From the NCBI GenBank assembly GCA_003157595.1, contig PMKB01000054.1, forward strand, positions 1-11,258: 11,258 nt of DNA. Reading direction: 5' to 3'. The stretch comes from Solirubrobacterales bacterium. Its GTDB lineage: Bacteria > Actinomycetota > Thermoleophilia > Solirubrobacterales > Solirubrobacteraceae. Below the pieces are notes generated by a model that saw only the letters and a list, made by a program, of their open reading frames with translations, did no database searches and was not told the origin of the DNA. The translations under genes and the position numbers were made by a program. Position 1 is the stretch's first letter; every line of letters starts with the position of its first letter. Shown piece by piece: positions 1-6,055 of this stretch.

Positions 1-40
1 GTGGTCTCGGCGGTCGCGGGTTCGAATCCCGTCGCTCACC
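1..40 (+). tRNA. tRNA-His (GTG anticodon), 3' half only
   Basis: The window opens exactly at the anticodon. Bases 1-3 (GTG) fit positions 34-36, followed by G37 and T38. The 3' anticodon stem strand is CTCGG (6-10) and the 5-nt variable loop is CGGTC (11-15). The T stem GCGGG/CCCGT (16-20, 28-32) encloses the loop TTCGAAT (21-27). The acceptor strand is CGCTCAC (33-39) with discriminator C at 40. A C73 discriminator is the hallmark of tRNA-His, where it pairs with G-1, and this supports the anticodon reading. CCA is not encoded (CTA follows). The D arm and 5' acceptor strand lie outside the window. Confidence 0.9.
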
Positions 41-55
41 CTAATGAAGTACCGA

Positions 56-73
56 GCGCGAGGTCGCTCGCGC
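56..73 (+). terminator. Stem-loop after tRNA-His
   Basis: A perfect 7-bp stem, GCGCGAG/CTCGCGC, with a GTCG loop lies 15 bases after the tRNA end. No T tract follows, so it may be a weak terminator or processing hairpin. The remaining stretch to 155 holds nothing else I can support; it also forms the 3' side of the convergent tetR gene. Confidence 0.35.
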
Positions 74-155
74 GCCGTTCAGCGGTCGATTTCGCTGGCC
101 CGTCACAACTCAAACTCGCCGCGACAGCCGCAAACAACCGGCCGCCGCGCGATCT

Positions 156-821
156 TCATCGTCGCTTCGCTTCAGTCAGCCGGCGGGGTGGGCGCGGCGG
201 TCGGAGCGCCGCCGGCTGCTTGCGTAGCCCGTTGGTGGCGATGTCGAGCGCGCGTCCCGCCGCCGCCGTGCGTTCTGGCGCCGTGGACACGCCGACGAGG
301 GCGCCGTTGACCATTTTCAGCACAAGCATCAGATCGTTCGCGTCGACGTCGTCACGCAGCAGATCGCTGCCGCGACAACGATTGAGCGTCGCCTCGAGCA
401 CGATGAGCATGCGCTGTCGCAGCTCGTCGAGAATCGGGGCGAGTGTCGCGTCCTCGCGCAGGATGCCGAGCAGGTCGTGGATGCAGACGAGCATCTCGGC
501 GCCCGCCTGCAGCACGATGACGACGGCCTGATCGCCGCCCTCGTTGCCTGCGGCGTTCGCTTCGATGCGTTCGACGTGCTCGCGGGTGATCGCCGCGACG
601 ATCGCTGCCCGGTCGGAAAAGTGGCGGTAGAGCGTCGCCTGCCCGACGCCGGCTCGACGGCCGATCTCATACATCGGGACATCGCGGCCGCCGCCGAACA
701 GCTCGCGGGCGGCGGTCAGGATCGCCGCCCGGTTTCGCGCCGCGTCCTTGCGCAGCGGGGTCGGAGTGGCGGTCGCGTCCGCAGGGGTTCCGGTGGCGGC
801 GGTGAGAACCCGCGCGTTCAC
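156..821 (-). CDS. TetR-family transcriptional regulator (SbtR-like)
   Basis: A 221-aa DNA-binding repressor, close to the usual TetR length. The N-terminal HTH domain spans about residues 24-70: DAARNRAAIL (26-35) forms helix 1, and YEIGRRAGVGQATLYRHF (51-68) is the canonical helix-turn-helix ending in the LYRHF signature. The C-terminal all-helical part (about 85-205) is the ligand-binding and dimerisation region and resembles the SbtR-like subgroup. The start is GTG at 821-819, which overlaps the TGA of the upstream uspA gene as GTGA; no other start codon lies before the HTH. Translation is therefore probably coupled to uspA. The longer open frame upstream is only the antisense shadow of uspA. 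It may control itself, uspA and the divergent MFS exporter through the palindromes at 1340-1388. The ligand is unknown. Confidence 0.9.
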   Translation of the reverse strand: MNARVLTAATGTPADATATPTPLRKDAARNRAAILTAARELFGGGRDVPMYEIGRRAGVGQATLYRHFSDRAAIVAAITREHVERIEANAAGNEGGDQAVVIVLQAGAEMLVCIHDLLGILREDATLAPILDELRQRMLIVLEATLNRCRGSDLLRDDVDANDLMLVLKMVNGALVGVSTAPERTAAAGRALDIATNGLRKQPAALRPPRPPRRLTEAKRR

Positions 822-1270
822 GCGGGTTTCGCGCTGCGGGCGTCGGCGACCGTCGCGGGCGCACGCGTGATCAGCACAGCGCCGCGCAGCGAGTGCACAA
901 CTGCCCGCGAGACGCTGCCGGCGAGCGCCTCGCCGATGCGGCCGCGTCCGTGTGTGCCCATCACGACAAGGTCGTGGTCGGCGGCCGCCTCGGCGATGCA
1001 GTGCGCGGGGTTTCCGTGGCGCAGAATCGCCGTGACCGAAACATCGTCCGGCACCGTCGCCTGCGCGCTCTGCTGTATCTCGACGTAGACGCTCTTCAGG
1101 TCGTAGGCGCCGGCGGCGACGCTGGTGACGGCAACAGGGACATCCGGGACGACGCTGAGCAGCGTCAGCTGGGCGCGCTGATCGCGGGCGAGTGAGACCG
1201 CCAGATCGAGCGCGACCTTGCTGTCCTCGGAGCCGTCGTAGGCGACGAGGATGCGGTGAAACACGCTCAT
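818..1270 (-). CDS. Universal stress protein, UspA family
   Basis: A 150-aa single-domain cytoplasmic USP of normal family length. The N-terminal strand ILVAYDGSEDS (7-17) carries the conserved Asp that contacts adenine in ATP-binding members. The C-terminal nucleotide loop fits G-2x-G-9x-G-S: the GTHG at about 105-108, then the GS of LAGS, followed by the AVLIT strand. This places it with ATP-binding USPs rather than the non-binding E. coli UspA type. The role is stress resilience, with the exact partner unknown. The ATG at 1270 lacks a convincing Shine-Dalgarno site. It is the first gene of a two-gene unit with tetR (GTGA overlap). It is divergent from the MFS gene across a 167-base promoter region. 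Confidence 0.92.
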   Translation of the reverse strand: MSVFHRILVAYDGSEDSKVALDLAVSLARDQRAQLTLLSVVPDVPVAVTSVAAGAYDLKSVYVEIQQSAQATVPDDVSVTAILRHGNPAHCIAEAAADHDLVVMGTHGRGRIGEALAGSVSRAVVHSLRGAVLITRAPATVADARSAKPA

Positions 1271-1339
1271 CGGCGCGCCGCCGCAACCATCATCGGCGCC
1301 GGGCTCCGCGCCGCGGCTGCTTTGTCAGTGCACATAAGT

Positions 1340-1353
1340 GGACAGCATTGTAC
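1340..1353. promoter_or_regulatory. Candidate TetR-type operator (imperfect palindrome)
   Basis: GGACA-GCAT-TGTAC is an inverted repeat with four of five arm positions paired. It sits in the most AT-rich part of the uspA/MFS divergent region. On the minus strand, TACAAT (1352-1347) lies within it and resembles a -10 box for uspA, although no good -35 is visible. The position and the linked TetR gene suggest an operator; this is inference. Confidence 0.35.
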
Positions 1354-1374
1354 GTGTAAGATCCGATCCGGCGC

Positions 1375-1388
1375 CACCGGCGCCGGTG
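1375..1388. promoter_or_regulatory. 14-bp perfect palindrome before MFS gene
   Basis: CACCGGCGCCGGTG is a perfect palindrome 50 bases upstream of the MFS start. Its CGCCGGTG half recurs at 1404-1411. It could be an operator for the TetR protein or another repressor, or a hairpin in the MFS leader. GC-rich palindromes do arise by chance in such genomes. Confidence 0.35.
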
Positions 1389-1437
1389 TAGAGAGAAATC
1401 CCTCGCCGGTGATTTCGGCCCGCGCGTCCCCGCTTAC

Positions 1438-2892
1438 ATGACCGCAAAGCCCGAGAGAGTCTCCCCGAACGTCACGCTCGCGGTCCTGGCGCTGGGCTCG
1501 CTCGCGTACGCCGTGCTCAGCGGCGCGGTGATCCCGGCGCTGCCGACATTCCAGCACGACCTGCACACCTCCGAGACCGGTGTGACCTGGATCCTGACGG
1601 CGTACCTCCTGGCTGCGTCGGTCGGGACTTCGATCCTCGGCCGCCTCGGCGACATGTACGGCAAGGAACGGGTGCTGCTGTGGACGCTGGTGATCCTGGC
1701 GCTCGGCACGCTGCTCTCGGCGATCGCGGGCTCGCTCGTTCTCGTGGTCGTCGGCCGAGCGCTCCAGGGCGCCGCCGGCGGCATCTTCCCGCTCGCCTTC
1801 GGCATCGTTCGCGACGAGTTTCCGCGCGAGAAGGTCGCCGGCAGCATCGGGCTGCTCTCGGCGATCCTCGGTGTCGGGGGTGGCGCGGGCATCGTGGGCG
1901 GCGGCGTGGTCGTCGAGCATCTCAGCTGGCACTGGCTGTTCTGGATCCCGCTGGTCGTGATCGTCGTGGCGGCGGTCTTCACGTGGCGCTTCGTCCCCGA
2001 ATCCCCGATTCGCGTCCCGGGGCGGGTGAACTGGCGCGCCGCGTTCCTGATGAGCGTCGGCATCTCCGCTGCGCTGCTCGCGGTCAGCGAGACGTCGACG
2101 TGGGGGTGGGGATCGGTGAAGACGCTCGGCCTGCTTGGCGGCGGGCTGCTCGTGTGCGGATTGTGGATCGCACTTGAAGCGCGCAGCTCCAACCCGCTTG
2201 TCGACATGAAGATGATGCGCGTCCGCGGGGTCTGGACGACGAACACCGCCGCGTTCCTGATCGGCGCCGGGATGTACTCCGCGTTCGTCATCATTCCGCA
2301 GTTCGCGCAGCTGCCCAAGAGCACCGGCTTCGGCTTCGGCTCCTCGATCGTCGTGTCGGGCCTGTTCCTCTTACCGATGGCCAGCACGATGATGCTGATG
2401 AGCCTGATGGCTGGACCCACGGCCGCGCGCTACGGGTCGCGCCTGGCCCTGATCGTCGGCACCGCGATCACCGCGTTTGCGTTCGTGATTCTCGTCGTGG
2501 CGCACTCGCACCCGATCTATCTATTGGTCAGCTCAGGGCTGATGGGGATCGGCATCGGTCTGGCCTTCGCTGCGCTGGGCAACCTGATCGTCGGGGCGGT
2601 GCCCCCACATCAGACCGGCATCGCGTCGGGCATGAACACCGTCATGCGAACGCTCGGCGGCGCACTCGGCGCTCAGATCGCCGCGACGTTCATCGCCGGC
2701 CACACGGCTCACGGGCTGCCGACCGTGACCGGCTTCACCGAATCCTTCGCGCTCGCCACGGCCTTCCTGCTGGCCGGCATCGTGGCCGCCGTCGGTGTCC
2801 CCCGAAACAGCCAAGCGAGCGACACGACGTCCGCCGGCACGCGCGGCCAGCCGGGCCTCACGAGCGTCGGTGGCCAGGCAGACGCGACCTGA
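1438..2892 (+). CDS. MFS drug/metabolite exporter, DHA2 (14-TM, EmrB/QacA-like)
   Basis: A 484-aa inner-membrane proton-driven exporter. Hydrophobic segments run from about residue 12 to 455, consistent with the 14-TM DHA2 layout. Motif A, GRLGDMYGKERVL (68-80), lies in the first cytoplasmic loop. Motif B is RALQGAAGG (107-115). The motif C region is LGVGGGAGIVGGG (144-156), where the usual Gly-Pro is Gly-Ile. WHWLFWIPL (164-172) and RTLGGALGAQI (404-414) are typical of DHA2 proteins. The C-terminal 30 residues are polar and probably cytoplasmic. The ATG at 1438 follows TTAC and has no clear Shine-Dalgarno site. It is divergent from uspA-tetR, the usual arrangement for TetR-controlled efflux. 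The substrate cannot be read from sequence. Confidence 0.92.
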   Translation: MTAKPERVSPNVTLAVLALGSLAYAVLSGAVIPALPTFQHDLHTSETGVTWILTAYLLAASVGTSILGRLGDMYGKERVLLWTLVILALGTLLSAIAGSLVLVVVGRALQGAAGGIFPLAFGIVRDEFPREKVAGSIGLLSAILGVGGGAGIVGGGVVVEHLSWHWLFWIPLVVIVVAAVFTWRFVPESPIRVPGRVNWRAAFLMSVGISAALLAVSETSTWGWGSVKTLGLLGGGLLVCGLWIALEARSSNPLVDMKMMRVRGVWTTNTAAFLIGAGMYSAFVIIPQFAQLPKSTGFGFGSSIVVSGLFLLPMASTMMLMSLMAGPTAARYGSRLALIVGTAITAFAFVILVVAHSHPIYLLVSSGLMGIGIGLAFAALGNLIVGAVPPHQTGIASGMNTVMRTLGGALGAQIAATFIAGHTAHGLPTVTGFTESFALATAFLLAGIVAAVGVPRNSQASDTTSAGTRGQPGLTSVGGQADAT

Positions 2893-2918
2893 ACCCCGGC
2901 GGCGGGAGGCCCCGGGTT
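2892..2918 (+). terminator. Possible terminator after MFS gene
   Basis: AACCC-(C)-GG pairs with CC-GGGTT across a roughly 12-base GC-rich loop, with one bulged C, starting at the stop codon and followed by TTG. It could end the MFS transcript; the converging ppk2 gene stops at 2980. The rest of 2919-2979 shows no other element. Confidence 0.3.
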
Positions 2919-2979
2919 TGCGAGAAGACCAGGCGAGCGACGCCGCGGCGGCGCGGGCGCGGGCGGTGCGAGGATCGCC

Positions 2980-3783
2980 TCACCGCGCCCGCACGACATA
3001 CCGCGTCGGAATCTCGCGCTGGGTCGACTTCAGTGGCCGCTGATACTTGCGCCGCTGGCGGGCCGGAAGCTTCACCGGCCCCAGAACGTCGAGGTGCTCG
3101 TAGGGCACGAGCGAAAGCAGATGGCTGATCAGGTTCAGCCGCGCCGAGCGCTTGTCGTCGGCTTCCACCACGTGCCAGGGGCTGCGGTCGGTGTCGGTGT
3201 GGGTGAACATCCGGTCCTTGGCCTCGGCGTAATCCACCCAGCGCGCGCGGCCCTGCAGATCGATCGTGCTGAACTTCCAGCGCTTGCGGGGATCTGACAG
3301 CCGCTTCTTGAAGCGGCGCTCCTGCTCCTCGTCGCTGACCGACAGCCAGTACTTCACGAGCATGATGCCGTCGTTGTGCAGCGCCTGCTCGAAGGCGGGG
3401 CAGAAGCGCAGAAACTCCTCGTACTCGGCCTCCGTGCAGAACCCCATCACCCGCTCGACGCCCGCGCGGTTGTACCAGCTGCGATCGAACAGGACGATCT
3501 CCCCGGCGGCCGGCAGATGCGCGACGTAGCGCTGAAAGTACCACTGGCTTTGCTCGCGCTCGGAGGGCGTGGGGACCGCGACGACCCGACAGGTCCGCGG
3601 GTTCAGAAACGCGGTGATGCGCTTGATCGCCCCGTCCTTGCCGGCGGTATCGCGACCTTCGAAGAGGACGACCAGTCGCTTGCGGTTGGCGACGATCCAC
3701 TCCTGCATGTACACGAGCTCGGTCTGCAGGCGCAGGAGCTCCTTCTCATATTCCCTGACCGTTAGCTCTTGACCGACGGGCAC
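2980..3783 (-). CDS. ppk2: Polyphosphate kinase 2 (class I PPK2)
   Basis: A 267-aa cytoplasmic kinase moving phosphate between polyphosphate and nucleoside diphosphates, balancing polyphosphate stores against nucleotide pools. Walker A is GRDTAGKDG (43-51). Walker B is VLFDRSWYNR (97-106). The lid is RFKKRLSDPRKRWKFS (158-173). Next come DLQGRARWVDY (175-185) and SPWHVVEADDK (201-211), both typical of PPK2. A single domain of this length fits class I, the ADP-phosphorylating group, but the class call is by resemblance. The start is GTG at 3783, the only start in frame before a stop at 3816-3814. It gives the usual EYEKELLRLQ lead-in. No strong Shine-Dalgarno site is visible. The gene lies 164 bases downstream of the secreted-peptide gene, separated by two hairpins, so it probably has its own promoter. 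Confidence 0.95.
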   Translation of the reverse strand: MPVGQELTVREYEKELLRLQTELVYMQEWIVANRKRLVVLFEGRDTAGKDGAIKRITAFLNPRTCRVVAVPTPSEREQSQWYFQRYVAHLPAAGEIVLFDRSWYNRAGVERVMGFCTEAEYEEFLRFCPAFEQALHNDGIMLVKYWLSVSDEEQERRFKKRLSDPRKRWKFSTIDLQGRARWVDYAEAKDRMFTHTDTDRSPWHVVEADDKRSARLNLISHLLSLVPYEHLDVLGPVKLPARQRRKYQRPLKSTQREIPTRYVVRAR

Positions 3784-3803
3784 ATGCCCATGATCGCAAC
3801 TAT

Positions 3804-3845
3804 TGCCCGCTCGTCATCCGGCAGGTGCATGCAGGCGAGCGGGCA
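3804..3845 (-). repeat. Stem-loop in ppk2 upstream region
   Basis: TGCCCGCTCG (3804-3813) pairs exactly with CGAGCGGGCA (3836-3845), extending to 12 bp with one G-U pair. The 18-base loop contains the palindrome TGCATGCA (3826-3833). If ppk2 transcription starts upstream of it, this is a leader hairpin ending about 20 bases before the start codon. Otherwise it may be a second terminator for the secreted-peptide gene. Confidence 0.45.
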
Positions 3846-3854
3846 GGCGCGCGA

Positions 3855-3880
3855 ACAGCCCGGCCGGACGGCCGGGCTGT
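3855..3880 (-). terminator. Strong stem-loop, probable terminator of secreted-peptide gene
   Basis: ACAGCCCGGCC and GGCCGGGCTGT form a perfect 11-bp stem with a GGAC loop. It lies about 70 bases after the stop of the minus-strand secreted-peptide gene and before ppk2. The minus-strand continuation is TTCGCG, so the T tract is poor, as is common in high-GC actinobacteria. A 14-bp perfect palindrome GCGCTTGCAAGCGC lies next to it at 3887-3900. Confidence 0.6.
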
Positions 3881-3947
3881 CGCGCCGCGCTTGCAAGCGC
3901 TGCTCGCCCGAGTCGCTCATGGAACCGAGGTCCCACGAGCCTGCGGG

Positions 3948-4157
3948 TCACTTCAGCCTCGGAAGCTGCCTCAGCTCGAGGCTCACGAGCCTGTGCGCCT
4001 TCAGCCGGGGATGCGCCTTCAGCGCAACGGGAACGACTACCGGCGCCGGTGTCGCGCCGACGATGGCTTGGTGGCTGGTCTTGGTTGCCGCGCTCGCGGA
4101 CGCTGGTAGGGCGCACGCGAGAGCCACAATTCCGATCGCAAATCCTCTTCGCAGCAT
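3948..4157 (-). CDS. Small secreted basic peptide, unknown function
   Basis: A 69-aa protein I do not recognise. Residues 1-24 are a clear Sec signal peptide: MLRR, a hydrophobic core (about 6-17), and an AxA-type site in ASASAA, with cleavage probably before T25. The 45-residue mature part is rich in Lys, Arg and His with a single acidic residue (E61). It opens with a Pro/Val stretch (36-46) and continues with KAHPRL (47-52) and KAHRL (53-57), a tandem unit encoded by the exact 12-base repeat TGCGCCTTCAGC (3994-4005 and 4012-4023). The start is secured by GAAGGGA (4170-4164) six bases before the ATG. It lacks cysteine and any membrane anchor in the mature region. Possible roles include cell-wall or nucleic-acid binding or a toxic peptide; none is demonstrated. 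It ends before the 3855-3880 hairpin and appears monocistronic. Confidence 0.75.
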   Translation of the reverse strand: MLRRGFAIGIVALACALPASASAATKTSHQAIVGATPAPVVVPVALKAHPRLKAHRLVSLELRQLPRLK

Positions 4158-4216
4158 GGTTGTTCCCTTCGCGGCAGTTGGTGTGGCGCCGCCTCGACGC
4201 CACGGAATGCGGTTTA

Positions 4217-4247
4217 CGCGTGTCCCGTGAAGGGTGCGCGTGTTCCC
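4217..4247. repeat. Tandem direct repeats upstream of secreted-peptide gene
   Basis: CGCGTGTCCC (4217-4226) and CGCGTGTTCCC (4237-4247) differ by one inserted T and start 20 bases apart, about two helical turns. They lie 60-90 bases upstream of the minus-strand secreted-peptide ATG, a plausible activator-site position. The rest of 4158-4377 holds the promoter for that gene; I could not identify a convincing -10/-35 pair in it. Confidence 0.35.
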
Positions 4248-4377
4248 GCATCGGCAAACTTTCGCTCTACGCGACCATTAACAACCAGGCGTCTAGCACA
4301 TTCGTCTTTTTGTCCCATGGGCCCGAAACCGCGCCGGACCGCTCGCTGGCTCGCGGGCGGCGGGTGATCGGCGAGGC

Positions 4378-5295
4378 CTATCGCGCACCAGGTTCGATCC
4401 CCCAGACGCTGGTGAACGTCTCGCCCGGCTGCAGCGTCAACAGTCCCTCGCCGGTCTGGAAGGCGTTCGGCGCGCAGGTCATCGGCTCGACCCCGAGGCT
4501 GCGACGGCGCCGCGCCGGCTCGCTCAGAGTGTCGCCCGTATACAGCATCAGGTAGGAATGGCTCCCGTCGAGCCACAGTGCGACGCGCCGGCCGCCCGGA
4601 GCCGCCAGCTCCACGCGCGCGAGGCCGTCACGATCGCGCTGGAGCTCGCCGAAGGCAGTGTTCAGCTCGGTCGATCCGATCGTGCGGGCAAAGCGAAAGT
4701 CCAACGGGGTTCCATCGACGGGCTCGGAGCCGATCGGGATGGCGCGCTCGTCGGTTGGCATCCAGGTCGCGCCGGGACTGCGCAGCTCGCACTCATCGAT
4801 CGTGGGTGCGCCGGCCGTGAGGTACGGGTGCGCTCCGGCGGCGTAGGGGCAGGCGTGCTCGCCGACGTTTGCGGCGCTCGTGCGGACCGTCAGGCCGTCG
4901 CCCGACAGGGTGTAGTCGATCCGCAGCGCGAGCGCGAAGGGATAGCCGGGCTGGCGATGCAGCAGGTACTCCATCGTTGCGCCGCCATCCGTGCGCTCGG
5001 CCGCCACCCAGTTGGCGCAGCGGACCAGGCCGTGGATCGCGTTGGCGGTCTCGGGCTCGGTCAGCGGCAGTTGATGCGCTTCGCCGGCGAACTCGTAGCG
5101 ACGATCGCGCAGCCGGTTGGGCCAGGGAATCAGCGCCTGGCCGCGCGCATCGGAGCAGGGCTCGTGCTCCGCGTACCCGTCGATGACATCGATGCCGCCT
5201 GCAGAGTACGCGCGCAACCCCCCACCGACCTCGACGACGACAGCTCGTTGGTCTTCGTGGCGCAGCTCGATCTGTTTCCCCGACGGGGCCGGCAT
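4378..5295 (-). CDS. Aldose 1-epimerase family protein (GalM-like)
   Basis: A 305-aa cytoplasmic mutarotase-fold enzyme interconverting alpha and beta anomers of hexoses; exact sugar unknown. Family landmarks in order are IPWPNRLRD (56-64, sugar-contacting NR), NAIHGLV (85-91, His88), AGAHPYL (154-160, His156 as general acid) and GVEPMTCAPNAF (268-279, Glu270 as general base). These match the catalytic His/Glu pair of GalM. The ATG at 5295 is chosen because it gives the expected N-terminus (MPAPSGKQIEL). The frame stays open upstream to 5718, but that part is the antisense of the esterase gene and has no family resemblance. No strong Shine-Dalgarno site is present. It is divergent from the esterase gene. 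The subgroup resembles actinobacterial GalM homologues outside gal operons; no sugar genes are nearby. Confidence 0.9.
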   Translation of the reverse strand: MPAPSGKQIELRHEDQRAVVVEVGGGLRAYSAGGIDVIDGYAEHEPCSDARGQALIPWPNRLRDRRYEFAGEAHQLPLTEPETANAIHGLVRCANWVAAERTDGGATMEYLLHRQPGYPFALALRIDYTLSGDGLTVRTSAANVGEHACPYAAGAHPYLTAGAPTIDECELRSPGATWMPTDERAIPIGSEPVDGTPLDFRFARTIGSTELNTAFGELQRDRDGLARVELAAPGGRRVALWLDGSHSYLMLYTGDTLSEPARRRRSLGVEPMTCAPNAFQTGEGLLTLQPGETFTSVWGIEPGAR

Positions 5296-5367
5296 CTCGG
5301 CGCCACAGCCTGCCCGATTGCGGCGGGCGACGCGTTGTGCGTCGCGTGTGCGCTCACGCGTATCCGC

Positions 5368-5373
5368 TACCTT
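5368..5373 (+). promoter_or_regulatory. Candidate -10 box for the esterase transcript
   Basis: TACCTT fits TANNNT and lies 8 bases before the ATG at 5382, the spacing expected if transcription starts at or within two bases of that ATG. No convincing -35 is visible. The rest of 5296-5367 is the divergent promoter region shared with the epimerase gene. Confidence 0.35.
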
Positions 5374-5381
5374 GGCGGCGT

Positions 5382-5414
5382 ATGCCCTCGCACACAGAGC
5401 CGTGGGCGCAGTGA
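5382..5414 (+). CDS. Possible 10-codon leader peptide overlapping esterase start
   Basis: ATG at 5382 opens a short frame, MPSHTEPWAQ, whose TGA (5412-5414) overlaps the esterase GTG (5411-5413) as GTGA. The candidate -10 box places the transcript start at or next to this ATG. A leaderless short ORF of this kind could deliver ribosomes to a GTG that lacks a Shine-Dalgarno site. Coincidence remains possible, and no attenuator structure is visible. Confidence 0.3.
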   Translation: MPSHTEPWAQ

Positions 5415-6055
5415 CGCAGCTGGGTTTCCGCGAGCGGCCCGCTGACGGCGAGCCCGATGGACTACTCGTGCTCCACCACGGCCGCGGGGCTGATGAGTTC
5501 GATCTACTGCCGCTCGGCGACGCGCTTGATCCGCAGCGACGACTGCACGTCGTCACCCCTGCAGCTCCGCTGTTGCTGCCGGGCTTCCCGGGCCGCCACT
5601 GGTATCTCGTGCCGCGGGTCGGGCACCCCGACCCCGACAGCTTCCACGCCGCATGCGGCGCGCTCGCCGGTTTCCACGACGAGCTGTGGGAGCGCACGTC
5701 GATCGCGCCCGAGCGCACCGTCCTCGGCGGCTTCTCGATGGGATCGGTGATGAGCTACGCGCTCGGCCTGGGGCTCGGCCGGCCGGTTCCAGCGGGAATC
5801 CTCGCCTTTTCGGGCTTCGTCCCGGTGCTCGACGATTGGCAGCCGGATCTGGCGACTCGCGCGGGACTGCGCACGTTCATCGCCCACGGTCGCCGCGACC
5901 CGGTGATCGAAGTCGAGTTCGGCCGCAGCGCGCGCGACCTGCTGAGCGTGGGCGGCCTCGAGGTCTCCTACCACGAGTCCGACCTCGGCCACCAGATCGA
6001 CCCCGCCCACCTCATGGCGGCGCATCGCTGGCTCGCCGGGACGGTCAGTCGCTGA
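5411..6055 (+). CDS. Alpha/beta hydrolase, phospholipase/carboxylesterase type
   Basis: A 214-aa single-domain serine hydrolase of the Abhydrolase_2 type, hydrolysing carboxylic or lysophospholipid-type esters in the cytoplasm. There is no signal peptide. The oxyanion segment is LHHGRG (22-27). The nucleophile elbow is GGFSMGS (106-112, Ser109). The acid lies in HGRRDPVI (159-166, Asp163). The catalytic His is in LGHQID (192-197, His194). The length matches the roughly 210-220-aa family. The GTG at 5411 gives the start MTQLGFRERP; GTG at 5402 is an alternative three codons earlier. I prefer 5411 because it overlaps the preceding short ORF stop. The gene ends inside the tail of the convergent acidic-protein gene (11-base overlap). 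The natural substrate is unknown. Confidence 0.9.
   Translation: MTQLGFRERPADGEPDGLLVLHHGRGADEFDLLPLGDALDPQRRLHVVTPAAPLLLPGFPGRHWYLVPRVGHPDPDSFHAACGALAGFHDELWERTSIAPERTVLGGFSMGSVMSYALGLGLGRPVPAGILAFSGFVPVLDDWQPDLATRAGLRTFIAHGRRDPVIEVEFGRSARDLLSVGGLEVSYHESDLGHQIDPAHLMAAHRWLAGTVSR

Noticed and set aside
1..155. tRNA 3' end as an integration site of a mobile element
   Set aside because: I found no second copy of the tRNA 3' sequence and no integrase or phage gene in the window.
144..156. Loss of the motif C proline in the MFS protein (amino acid positions 144-156) as evidence of an importer
   Set aside because: I believe Gly-rich motif C variants occur in other DHA2 proteins, so this alone says little about direction of transport.
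822..1286. Open frame extending tetR upstream to 1286
   Set aside because: The added 155 residues are Arg-rich, have no family resemblance and lie out of frame over the well-supported uspA gene.
1267..2420. Long minus-strand frames opposite the MFS gene
   Set aside because: High GC at third positions opens antisense frames; these lack any protein family features.
4039..4050. Second copy of the palindrome ACCGGCGCCGGT found at 1376-1387
   Set aside because: It lies inside the secreted-peptide coding sequence and encodes a Pro-Ala-Pro stretch, so chance in GC-rich DNA explains it.
3803..4555. Long plus-strand open frames across the secreted-peptide region
   Set aside because: They have no recognisable domain, start signals or signal peptide. 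The minus-strand frame at 3948-4157 has both a Shine-Dalgarno site and a signal peptide.
5296..5718. N-terminal extension of the aldose epimerase frame
   Set aside because: Low-complexity Ser/Arg-rich sequence antisense to the esterase gene; the family N-terminus begins at 5295.
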